DNA of 64,000 bases from Acanthamoeba sp. SK_2022b. Lineage: Eukaryota > Discosea > Longamoebia > Acanthamoebidae. How positions within the stretch are numbered: the stretch's first letter is position 1; every line of letters begins with the position of its first letter. Where the stretch lies: NCBI GenBank assembly GCA_027943245.1, contig JANDJZ010000123.1, positions 62,001 through 126,000 on the forward strand, read 5' to 3'. Both the position numbers and the translations under genes were made by a program. The notes beneath the pieces were generated by a model that did no database searches, was not told where the DNA came from, and saw nothing but the letters and a program-made list of their open reading frames with translations. Below, piece by piece: positions 8,637 through 19,383 of the stretch.

Positions 8637-11600
8637 TTACTTCTGTGCCTGGTTCGACACGAGGCGCATGATGTCGATGGTCAACTCGTAGTTGCCCAGA
8701 ATGTCGACGTGGTCGCCCGTGCCAGGACCGCCTCTGTCGCAGCGACCGCAAAACGTCGTCAATTTACGCTCACACTTGCCGACACAATGGGGAGCGCGCA
8801 TAGGGTACCTGATGTCGGCGAACACGGAGGAAGGCTGATGCGGGTACTCGCGCGTGAGCACCTTGATCCCGGCAGGGTTGTAGGGGTAGTCCTCGCGCTT
8901 CCACCCCTCCACGCACATGTACCCTACAGTCGTCGGTCGAGAAAAAGCGTGAGCAACGTGTCGTCGTGTGTCGCCTGTCGTGTCGTGTGTCGCGTAAAGC
9001 GTAAACATGTACCGAGGGACATGAGCGGTACGGTGCCATCGCCTTCCGAGTCTTGAACGCCGGACACGAGGTCATGCTCGGGATCGTTGACCTCGTTGTC
9101 TGCACGACGCAGCACGCGCTCGTGAGCCCACGCGACGTCACCCAGCAGAGGGAGGGGGAGCACGCACTGATGCGGAAGGGCACGTCGTGCTCCTCTTCCT
9201 CGATGATGTCCTGTCCAGCGGCCTCGCCGGCCTTGACCTCGTCTTCGCCCTCGAGATCGCGGACGAGGCCGCCCACCTCCTGCTCCTTGACCGTCTGCTG
9301 GAGCTCGTCGGCGAGGTCGGTGTGCCTGTACACGTAGGCCCGCTCCGCTCCCTTGCCCACGCCGTAGAGGCAGTAGATCTTCATGTTGGGCGCGTTGGGC
9401 AACAGCGACTCGAGCGGGTTGCTCCAGTACTTGGCCTCGCGCTGCCCGATCAGGTTACGCCCGTCCGTCTCCGCTCCATAGCTGTACACCGACCTGTAGA
9501 CGTTTTGTTCACCACATCTTCAGTTCCGTGTGCGTGTGCGTGTGCGTGTGCGTGTGCTACCTGATGTAACGCTCAAAGTGCGGGTCGTCGGCGACCTTGA
9601 TCATCCACTCGATGGCCTCGCCCATGGTGACGTTGCGCACCAGGGCGTGCGGGGCGGGCGACGGCGAGGCCTTATCCTTCTTGAGCCTCTTCATCATCAT
9701 GCTCTTCATCTTCTTGAGCTTCTTCCTCATCACTTCCTCCACGCTCACGCCGCTTTCGGCAGCTGCGTCGCCTGCTGCGCTCTTGGCGGTGGTGGTCGCC
9801 GTCTCTGTCGTCGTCGACGCATTGGCCAGCGCTGCGTCGACGGTCAGCGGGTCGACCACGGCCGGGTCGAGCTCGCGGACCGGCACGGCCTCGGCGCCCA
9901 CGATGCCCAGCGAGCCTCCGCCGCTGGCGACCGTGGGCTTGGTGTCGACCGATTCCTCCCGGTCAAGCTCGGCGCGCAGGGCCTCGTCTTCGATGGTCTC
10001 CTCGCGCTCGTCGGGCTCGAAGGAGATCATGTTGCCCTTGACGATCACGCCGTCGGGCGCGAAGGTGGAGTTGCCCCAGATGTAGTCGCCGCCCTTGGGC
10101 AGCATCGACGCTATACTGCCCCACGAGCGCAGCATCTCGGCGCGTTGGCGACGAGAGAAGAAATTCTCCATCACGTAGGTCTCAAGCGCTGTATTATAAA
10201 TGGAATTAAAATAAAATAAAATAAAATAAAATAAAATGAAGTCAGTAATTGAGCGATTAATGCAATAATTTATCATTTGAATCGAACGAGCAAAGACGTG
10301 CGTACCTCCGAGCTGAGCAGTGTCGCGCATCTCCCCGCTGGCGAGGGAAGCCAACGCCTTGGGCACGCCCAACATGGGACCCGCGATGTTGACCCACGAT
10401 TCGATGTGCTTGTCGACCCATTCGCTGGTCTCACCACCTGACCGACCATGACGTCATCAGTATCGAACCTCGTTGGTCATCCACACACGCACACGCGCCC
10501 GCACACGCGCAGGGCATGGATACCTCCGTCGCCGTTGTTGGTGGCCGGGTCGGCCTGGACCCAGTTGAGGAAGTAGAGGAACACGTTGGAACCCATGCTG
10601 TGGGTCAGCAGGACCACCTTGCGGTTGTGGTTGGTGTCGTAGGCCAGCTCGATCATGTGCTTGAGCTTGGTGAAGTAATGGTCTCGCTGCTGTAGGCCCT
10701 TGAACGACAGACGCCAATCATAGGCGGCCATGAACAGGTTGTTGCTGTCGTAGCCAATGTCTGATCGCGCCGCACGCACACAACAAACCATGTCACATTC
10801 TGTTCGGAGGCTACTGGTCGTATAGGCGGGGCGCACCGGCAAAGTTTTGGATGAGCTTGCCCCACACCCAGTAGCCCGGAAAGAGGTAGTCGGCTGCTTC
10901 GAGGCCCGACGCTGCTCGCAGCTTGATGCCCTCGGGGTCAAGCCCAGTCTCCCTGTTCGTATATTTCACGTTAACACACGTGTAGTGTGTGGTGTGTGGT
11001 GTGGGTGGTGGTGTGTGGTGTGGTGCGTGGTGCGTGGTGCGCAGGTTGAGGGGGCGTGTAGATGAAAATACTTGTCAAGCATGACGTGGTCGAGCCAGCA
11101 CTGCTTATCGAGAAGCAGTTTCTGCATCATGGTCACCGTTCCCCATATGCGCATGCGGAAGTGTTTCCTGTGTGTGTCAAGCTCGTCAGCAACACACGAC
11201 TCGTCCAATTTCATACACCGAAACTGAGTCTTCAGAAGAAGCAACGCACAGCGCACACGGTCTCCCGTTCCAGATCTCGAGACCTGAACACACAACAACA
11301 ACAATTTGTGAGTATCACGTTCGCACGAGCACATGCAAGCGTGGGTGCTGCACCTGTGCTGACGACCCCAGGAATCATGAGCACCGGGAAGTGAGGCGAC
11401 ATCTCGTCCTTCGCGCTGAGGCCTGGCCGCGTCGGATCTATTGTGGTCCTGTAGTAGAGCGCACGCGCGAGCGCAATTGTCAGACGGTGGCGGCAGGCCG
11501 CGCGCTCTCTCACACTCCCTGATGCGCGTACTTGTTGTCAAAGAGCATTCCTTCCATGTAAGCGGAGATGTCGTCCAGACTATGTTGCAATTCCTGGACC

Positions 11601-12622
11601 AGTGAGAGTGGTGAGAATGCTGTGTTGGAGGAGGGTCGAATATGAGAGAAGGTGAAGGTTACCTCGGCTGCCTGCGCAGCTTTGCGCTGCGCTTTCTGTG
11701 GACGGATTGAAAGAAAGCAAGAGAGGAGAAAGTCAGCAGTGTGGTTCGGCGTTGTGGGCTCCTGATCAAGAGCGAAGAGATACGAACCATCGCTACCTCG
11801 GCCGCCTTGTGATGCGCCTCCTATCACATCGAATAGCACTCGTTTAGTAGCTCACAACACACAACACAAGGGTCTTGCGTACAGCGGCAACGTGAGCGGC
11901 GCGCTCGGTGAAGGGACGGATCTTGGAGGCCTCCTCGGCCACGATGATGAGGTCGATGTAGAGCCACACGCACAGGGCCGTGAGTGCGCCCAGGAGGAAC
12001 ACCGTAAGGAACTTCCTGTTACTACGCCGGTTGCATCACCACAACGCACGTCAACGCACGTTCTCTTGTGAACGGTTACAACATGAACCGAACCGCGTGA
12101 CGCTCAAGAGAGAGCCTCAACCCAGCATGCCGCACGCAAGCAGAGACATTGGGGCGAGAAGGGGTCGAGGTACCTGAAGCTGCAGCAGCGAAGGCCGCCT
12201 CCGGCCTTCCTACGCTTGCGCTTCTTCTGCTGTTGCTGTTGCGATTGCTTGGCAGCGCCGTCGTCAGGCGCGGGTGCCCCCTTTAGCTCGCTGGCCTGGT
12301 TCGTATTCACAGAAGAAGAAGCATCCTCAGTCGGGCGGGTGCTGCGGTTGTCAGAATCGTCCTTCGATTTGTCGCTGGCCTCCGAAGAATCGCTGCTGGC
12401 TTTGGCACGACGCTTCCTTTTCTTCTTCGCGCCGGTGGCATCCATCGGCTCGGCAGATGGACTGGAAGATTCGCCGTTGCTGCTGTCACCAATCTGATTA
12501 TATTGCTGATTCGATTTATTCGTCGTGCTGCCGGCGGGGACGAGCACCCACTCGGCCTCCTCGCTTGCATCGGCCTGCGTAGGCTTGGCCGAGCCCAGCC
12601 CGCCCTTCTTCCTTCGGCCCAT
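8637..12622 (-). CDS. Phospholipid:diacylglycerol acyltransferase (PDAT/LRO1 type)
   Basis: Many short exons. The N-terminal 170 residues are charged and Ser/Gln-rich with KKKRKRR clusters. A single transmembrane anchor follows (FLTVFLLGALTALCVWLY), then a coiled segment, then a lumenal LCAT domain. Seen in order are PVLMIPGVVSTG, GLEIWNGRP, MLLDKQCWLDHVMLDK-like text, AAYDWRLSF, the nucleophile elbow THSMGS, GPMLGVPKAL, DSEGDGTVPL and GTGDHVDILG. These supply the Ser, Asp and His of the triad. PDAT moves an acyl chain from a phospholipid to diacylglycerol, making storage triacylglycerol at the ER. A long acidic/Ala-rich insert lies between the Ser and Asp motifs. The ATG at 12622 heads the charged N-terminus. 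Stop at 8637. Confidence 0.88.
10207..10238. repeat. (AAAAT)n tract in a PDAT intron
   Basis: Six or so AAAAT units lie within the AT-rich intron upstream (in gene sense) of the exon encoding ALETYVMENFF. Confidence 0.85.
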
Positions 12623-12942
12623 CTTGGTGTTCGTCTATCGGGCAGCTGCGGGCAAGTCGGTCAAGGCCTGTATTCGCGGGAGCAGCCAATCGCCTTTCTT
12701 CTGTTCAGCCGAGGCTCACGTTTCGGCAACACCAGGGAAAGAGGAACGCTTGACGACGACGGAGAAGGCGTGGCGACTGGGTTTGGACGCGTCTTGCCCT
12801 CTGTGCATGGGCCGAACACTAACATGTCCGCTGTTGGAAGATATTCTGGTTTTTTTTGTTTGAAACAGTTGTCAAGATGTAGCATTGCGCCGTTTAGCAT
12901 CAAAGGCACAGCGGCACGTGCTGCACCCATCCCCAGCTCTCA

Positions 12943-13597
12943 TCAGCACAGTCTGCAGCCGCCCAGCCTGTCTTTGATTCGCTGGAAGAGGAAAGAGCGT
13001 CAGGGTTCATCGACGAGATAAGGCAATGCAAGGGCAGGGGACCTGCAGGGGCTCCGCGCAGGTGGTGAGCAGCAGACCAACCGCCAGCACGGCAGCGATC
13101 GGTCCCACCGACGCCATCGTCAAGATGCCAAAACCTGCACGCGGAGGCCATTGTGGGTTGGTGTCATGGCCAAAAAAGAGGAACCTGGGAGCCTTGCCTT
13201 CGTTTGCGTCGACGGCGTTGCCGAACGCCAGACCGAGCGCCAACACGAGCGGAACGGTGACCGGACCTTGACCATGACCAACCAACACGCCGAGTTAAAC
13301 ACGTAGTGGCAACACGCGCAGGCGCGGAGTGGTACCCGTGGTGACACCGCCGCAATCCCATGCGACGTTGACAAACTCGTCGGGCGACAGGAGAGTGAGG
13401 AGCACGGTGAAGGAGTAGGCCGGCAGGATGAGGTACAGCAGCGGGATGTGGAAGGTGATCTTGATGATGCCCAGCGTGATCCCGGCGCCCACGCCCACGC
13501 ACACCGAGTAAATCAGCACTCCCGCCCGCATCCGACCCTGCGACAGCCGCTCTGCCTGCTTGCCCAGGACTGTGTGGCCTTTGTTAATACATACAAG

Positions 13598-13636
<39 letters not shown>

Positions 13637-13893
13637 GTGGTGGCAAGTGTGTACCTCGGAGGGCAGGTTCGGCAAATGTGGCGCCGAAACCGAGAACGAA
13701 GGAAAAGGCGAGGGCGATGAAGAGACCCAGAGCGTAGGGATAGAGGGGTTGCATGAGGTCGTCGTTGCTGCCAGCACTGCCATCATCGGCAGCAATGGTC
13801 CTGTTGTTCGAGGCGTGATGCGAATGCTCCTTGGGCAGAGGCATGAAGGTAAGCGGGGTCAAGTATCCCGTCTCGCTTCCAAGCAATGTTAGC

Positions 13894-13954
<61 letters not shown>

Positions 13955-15087
13955 TCAGATATCAGCGGCGATGACTACAACTTGTGCTGCAGGTGAGGTA
14001 CCTTTGGTGAGGCCAATGTTGAACAGCATGAGGCCTAGCAGAGCCAACAGCAGGTAAGGGAAGATCCAATTCATGGCTGCGTTCGCGGCCAGCCCCACGG
14101 CGGGTTCCATGACGTGGCCCTTCTTCGACACTTCTTCTTCGTCGGCCTCGGCCTCGGCCTCGTCCATGCACTTGCCCTTCTCGGGGTCCTCTTCCTTGAC
14201 GGACTTCTTCTCCTTGGCCTCATCATCCGAGCGATCGTCGCTGTCGCCCTCAGTATCGTCGCCTACGTTGGCCGATTTGCGCGAGCCCGCGCTCTCGCCG
14301 CTGGTGTGCACGTCAAAGTCGACCATTTCCAGGTCGTCGTCGTCGCAGCCCCCGTCGGCTTGGTGATACTTGAAGCGCGAGAACGAGGGACCCCTCTTCC
14401 TTCGCTTCTTTGGCTTCTCCCGCTTTCCTGCTGCGCCGTTCTCGCCTTCTCCCTCGACGCCGATGACAGTCATCGGCACCGTCGTCGTCGCTTGGGCGTT
14501 GTGGTCGTGGTGACGGTCGAAGAGGATGTCAACAAGCGCGACGTGCGGGAAGGGCTGCTTGAGCACCAGCTTGAGGATGATGACCAGGAACACCAGCAGC
14601 GGGACCAACGCGCGCACCGACAAAATGACCTCGTGCTGTGGCGTCTTGTCGTACCTTTTGCCCGCAAGCTCGAGTAAGCCGACAAGTGCGCGGAATGGGA
14701 GGGAGAGAGCGGCGGCTTACCACGATTGGGTGGCTTCGACGTCGTCGTGTAGAAGTGCGTAGCTCTCGATGTCGGCTTTGTCAACAAAGGCGTAGACCAG
14801 GATGCCCAGGATCTGTACGGTGATGACGGGCATGAGCGACGCCAGGGTGACGATGCCGAATCCGCCCATGTCGCCGCTGTCGTCGGGCTTGTCGTCCGCT
14901 TGGCGGTCGCCCACATGGCCGTCCTCTGCGGTCGCGGCAAAGCGTTCTACTCAACGCCATGGCCATTCGATAAACTGACGGGCGAAAGAAGCTTACCTAT
15001 GGTGGCCGCCGCCGGTTCGCCCACGAATACGGACTTAGCTGACGCGACGCCGATGCCCACGGCCAGCACGATGGGCACCGTGACTAC

Positions 15088-15155
<68 letters not shown>

Positions 15156-16326
15156 GCGCGCCATGGAGAGAGTGAGAGACCCGCGCGTGTTGCAAGATCA
15201 CCAATATCGATATTGGTGGGGGCGAGGCGAGCGGCCAAGGCGAGACCTGGTCCGGTGGTGATGGCGCCGCAGTCCCAAGCGAGGCCGATGAGCGGTCGCA
15301 GCTCGCCGTTGAAATGGAGCACGATGCTGAGCACTGTTGTCGTCGTGGGCGATGAATTCGATGGTGGCAATCAGTGGGCAGGCCACATGTGAAAGGGAGG
15401 TGGGATGGGGTCGTACAAATGGTGGGCACGAGGGTGATGAGGATGATGGGCTTCATTCGCCACCCGCGGTAGAATCGAAGCACACCCAGAGAAGCGGCAA
15501 AACCCTATGTGCGGTAGACCACGTCCCCAAAGCTCATGTGAGAAGGTGCTTCACACCGCGCGTCAAGCAAGCCATATCCATACGCACCACGCCGATGGCA
15601 ACAGAGAAGATCAGAAAGAGAGAGTATTCGTTGAGCACGGCGTAGAGGTACGCCGCGCGTTCGACCTCTACCAGCGAACCTATGGCATGATGCGTGTAGG
15701 GGCGTGTGTGTTGTGCGTTGAGTGTGTGCGCGTGCAAGAGCTGCCAAGAGAGAGCATGAAAGGACACGGATACCTATGGCCTGTAGAGCGGAGATGGCGG
15801 GCTCGGCGATGGTGACGCCCACGCCGAGGAGAAAGCAGATGGCCAGCACCAACGAGGCGCGCAGCTGGAGCGGCAGGTTGAGCCCGATGGCGTGGCCCAG
15901 CGGCATGAGGCCCCACTGCAGGCCCTCGAGGAACAGCACCAAGCCGGCCGTCAGCACGACCAGGCCGCCGGCGATGGTGAGGTAGGGCGGCTCCTCAGAG
16001 CCCTCGGGCAAGCGGAGCACGACCAGGAGGAAGAAGAAGAGGTAGAGCGATACGGGCGCCACCGCCTTGCACTGGTCCAGCGTGATCCGCAGCACGTACT
16101 TGGCTAGAAGAAGCGGCAGTGACGGTGTGTATAGTAGTGGTGGCGGTGGTGGTGGTGTGTCCGTGCTTCTTCGGCCGCCATCTTCTTCCAAGACCACGGC
16201 ATTTGCTAATGATGGATGGCTAGTTGGAATTTCATCCTGTGGGAGATTGAGCTCATCCTCGAAGTTTATGGAAAAGTGGGGCGAGAGCTGGAGATTATCC
16301 TCATCTTCGCTTCGCCTTCTTTCCAT
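12943..16326 (-). CDS. Polytopic membrane protein with two DUF1538 modules
   Basis: Multi-exon gene for a protein of about 13 or more membrane segments arranged as two homologous halves. Module 1 has GLVLFLEGLQWGLMPLGHAI, GVGVTIAEPAISAL, then GLAWDCGAITTGP and PIVLAVGIGVASA. Module 2 repeats these as GLTLLGSETGYLTP, FGATFAEPALR, VAWDCGGVTTG and PLVLALGLAFGNA. Paired AEPA and DxGxxTTG motifs are the hallmark of DUF1538, which in bacteria often occurs as two adjacent genes. A bacterial pair has been reported, as I recall, as a cation/proton antiporter (UmpAB). A long acidic and basic hydrophilic loop (about 14070-14470) separates the halves. The start at 16326 is preferred over an upstream ATG at 16506. 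The stop is 12943 if the last short intron is spliced, or 13007 if not. Confidence 0.72.
13601..13635. repeat. (TG)n dinucleotide tract in a DUF1538-gene intron
   Basis: About 17 TG units on the plus strand, within an intron, so CA-rich in the transcript. Confidence 0.95.
13896..13953. repeat. (TG)n dinucleotide tract in a DUF1538-gene intron
   Basis: About 29 TG units end next to the acceptor of the exon encoding GLTLLGSETG. In transcript sense it is (CA)n running into the CAG acceptor. Confidence 0.95.
15089..15152. repeat. (AC)n dinucleotide tract in a DUF1538-gene intron
   Basis: About 32 AC units on the plus strand, hence (GT)n in the transcript, so the tract offers many GT dinucleotides near the real splice sites. 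Confidence 0.95.
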
Positions 16327-16522
16327 GGCTGGCTTGTACCCAGAGGTTAGGCAGAGGCCGCACCTTGTAGAGCTGCAGAACAACTCACAGCAGAAAATGT
16401 TTGGTATGCAAGAACAGGACAGCGGACAAGAGCAGGGAGAGGCGCCCATGCTTGGTCTGACCAAGAACAAGTCAACTTGTTGACAATACAGCCAAAATGC
16501 ACTCAAGAGGCTGATTGTGGGC

Positions 16523-18919
16523 TCAGCTGTTCCAGTTGAAGGCGTAGAAGCCGTTGGCGTTCCAGAACTCGCACTCGTCTCTCTTCCAGCCTCGATGGGC
16601 CTACAAGAAGCATATCAGATGCCAACCACAGACGAAGACCGAGCGCAAATAGGAGGCACCGTAGCATACCGTGGGCTTGACAGTGAGCCGGTACGTGTTG
16701 TAGTCCTCGGGCCAGCGAACGTTGTTTCCGTTGATGGGCCACCACTTGGCGAGGCCATCATCTGATGTGCAATAGGTGCGCACATGAGTGTCCAGCCACC
16801 CAGGCATGTTACCGACGACACAGCGGAAGGGCGTACTGGCGGGCGTGTCGCCATGCCTGGCAAAGTAGAGCCAAAAGTGTCGCATGATATTGCCCATCTC
16901 GTCGTCCACAGCGTTGGGCGTGTAGTTGGTGGGCATGTACGTCGAGTAGTCGTCAAACAGCATGAACTGCTCCCATGGATGCGTGCAAAGCGGTTATGAG
17001 CGGTCCAGAGCATCACGTGAGGGCTGAGCACCATCACGGGCGTACCATCTCGAGCGCGTGGAGCGCGTACTTGGCGCACCAGTCCGGGGAGAGGCAGAAC
17101 GGATGGGAGGGGCCTTGGCCGAAGGAGTAGTGGAACACCGGCGATTTGAACCCAATGCCCGCCTATGCGGAACAGCAATTAGCGACCGCTAGCGCGCGTC
17201 TGTGCGCGCATTACTGCACGATGGTGGGTGCAGCGTGGCATATGGGTGGTTAACGTGTGACGTACAGCCTTAGCGAGCAGAAGCTGGCCGCAGGTAGCAT
17301 GGAGATCGGCGCCGATGGATTCGTAGGCCTTTTGCGGGAGGCTGCCGTAGGCCTTGACTACGTTGTACTTGTTGAGCACGCGGTCGCCAAAGTCTGGGCC
17401 CCACGCAGCAAACCTGCAACGCAACACTGCCGTCAGCAATTCGGCGCTCGTGGAACGACGAAGATACCGGGCACTACGGTCTACCTCTTCCTGATGTAGT
17501 CCTCGTACTGAGGAATGGTGTAGTTCTCGAGGTGAGCCGCCGGAGCGAAGTCGAGCTCCTGCTCGTTGGTGCCGATGATGGTTGGCACGTCGTTGAACAG
17601 ACCCGCCATCAGGGCCTCTGTTGCGCAATAGGATATAATAAAGGAATCATATAGCATATAAAAATATAATATAAATTTCCTTATTATTTAAATAAAATTC
17701 AGCTTAGCCGGTGATGGTCAAGAACCGTACGGTTGGCAGGTAGAGGAATGGTGACGCCATCGACAATGCCCAGCATGGCTCCCGGTCCCTTTTCGAAGAT
17801 AGGAATGTCCATGTCGGTAGGGTGATTGTAGTACGGATATTCATCCCTAAGAGTGCGCGTGCGTTGATGAGACAAAGAAGTTTGGGCATCAGCGTTTGCG
17901 CAAACTGCTCTTGACGAGGCGATCAGGCTTGTACCAGGGTATGGCCTGGAGAACCTGATCGGTGGAAAGCGACAGGAGGCAGCTGTACACGTCGGCCGCC
18001 TTGTCGCAGTTGGCATTCTTGACAAACACTCTGCAGGAACGTTTGCTTCAATGACAATCCACTCGCAGGAAGGAGGTAAGGTTGCTGATGGTTACCTGTT
18101 CTGGAGGTTGGCGTCCTCCAACGGCATATCTACACGTGTGGATGCGCTCTGTTGGGTGTGGTAGGAGTTGGGGCGTTGAGGGAAGATTCCCGCGCTGTTG
18201 CGAGGAGAAGCGAAGGGAGCAGGCGGGGGCGGGTGGAGCACCTCGAGGATGGCGCGATGGAAGAGCCCCTTGGCAGCGGGCGCGGTGAGCAGCATGAGCA
18301 CGGCAGTACCGCCGGACGACTGGCCAAAGATGGTCACCAGATTGGGATCACCTCCAAACCCGGCAATGTTCGTTCTCACCCACTGCGCGCAGCCATTGTT
18401 CGCGCGTGAGTGCGCGTGTTGATGGCGCAGTATTCATAATCGTCAGCGTTTGCCCTACCTCGAGAGAGGCGATCATGTCGGTGACGCCGTAGTTGCCGGA
18501 GACGCCTCGGGCGTCGTGCTTCGAGAGTTCGTTGAGGGCCATGAACCCGAATCCATTCAGACGGTAGTTGACCGACACCAGAATCGCCTTAGCATGCCCC
18601 GCCATACACATCAGCCTCACACGGCACAGCACAGCACAGCACAGCACAGCACGAGTCGCCTTGTACCTGGCCAGCAGACTTGTTGACGAAGCGGGCACCA
18701 TCGAATTGGCCGCTGCCCATGACGTAGCTTCCGCCGTGGAAGAAGACCATCACGGGCAGCATTTCATTGCGGCTCGCATTGCGCGGGGTCCACACGTTCA
18801 GGAACAAGCAGTCCTCGCTCATCGCCGATGCGGGCATCCACTGCTGCGGGCATGCTTTCCCAAAGGTCGACGCCAATTTTACCCCCTTCCAGCACCTGTG
18901 TGTGCGAGTGCGTGCGTGC

Positions 18920-18964
<45 letters not shown>

Positions 18965-19287
18965 CCCTAGTGTGCGTGTGCGGTGTAAGGAGGAAGTGGG
19001 TACCCCAGGTCGCGCGAGAGTGGCTTGGTGGGCTGCCAGCGCAGATTCTTGACAGGCGGTTGGGCATAGGGGATACCCAGGTAGGAGACGACCCCGCGGT
19101 CCTCCTGCGTCAACCCCTGCACCGGTCCGCACTCGGTTTCCACTTGGAGGCGGCGACACAGTGAGCTGGCTGTTTTGGATTAAAGAAATCTACGAAGCTC
19201 GAAGTTCAAACCTGTTCGAGCACAGGCGCCTGTGCACGCCACGAGAGTGGCCACAAGGAGTAGCACCAGCGCACCTGGTACTTGCAT
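16523..19287 (-). CDS. Secreted type-B carboxylesterase
   Basis: About ten exons. A signal peptide ([20 protein letters not shown]) is followed by [53 protein letters not shown], the oxyanion-hole segment [15 protein letters not shown] and the nucleophile elbow [10 protein letters not shown]. The usual elbow is GESAGG, so the residue before Ser is Gln rather than Glu. The acid is probably in the NEQELDFA region and the His in [13 protein letters not shown]. The end reads [13 protein letters not shown]. The family hydrolyses carboxylic esters. This copy should be secreted or lysosomal. Its start is 97 bp from the stop of the PNGase F-like gene, in the same direction. One intron has (GT)n plus (GA)n, and another has a CAGCA array near 18630. 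Confidence 0.88.
18919..18962. repeat. (TG)n(AG)n compound tract in a carboxylesterase intron
   Basis: A TG run of about 26 nt passes directly into an AG run of about 18 nt. In transcript sense it forms a (CT)n(CA)n stretch leading to the acceptor of the exon beginning near 18897. Confidence 0.9.
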
Positions 19288-19383
19288 TGTTAAAAAAAAA
19301 AACAAAAAAATGATAAAGATATCGGCGTGATAGGAAGTTGGCCCCAACCAACGACTTTATTACGTAACCAAAAAGGAAAATCC

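Noticed and set aside
9530..10219. Long plus-strand open frame (229 codons)
   Set aside because: Antisense to the PDAT luminal domain exons; GC-rich codon bias keeps the opposite strand open.
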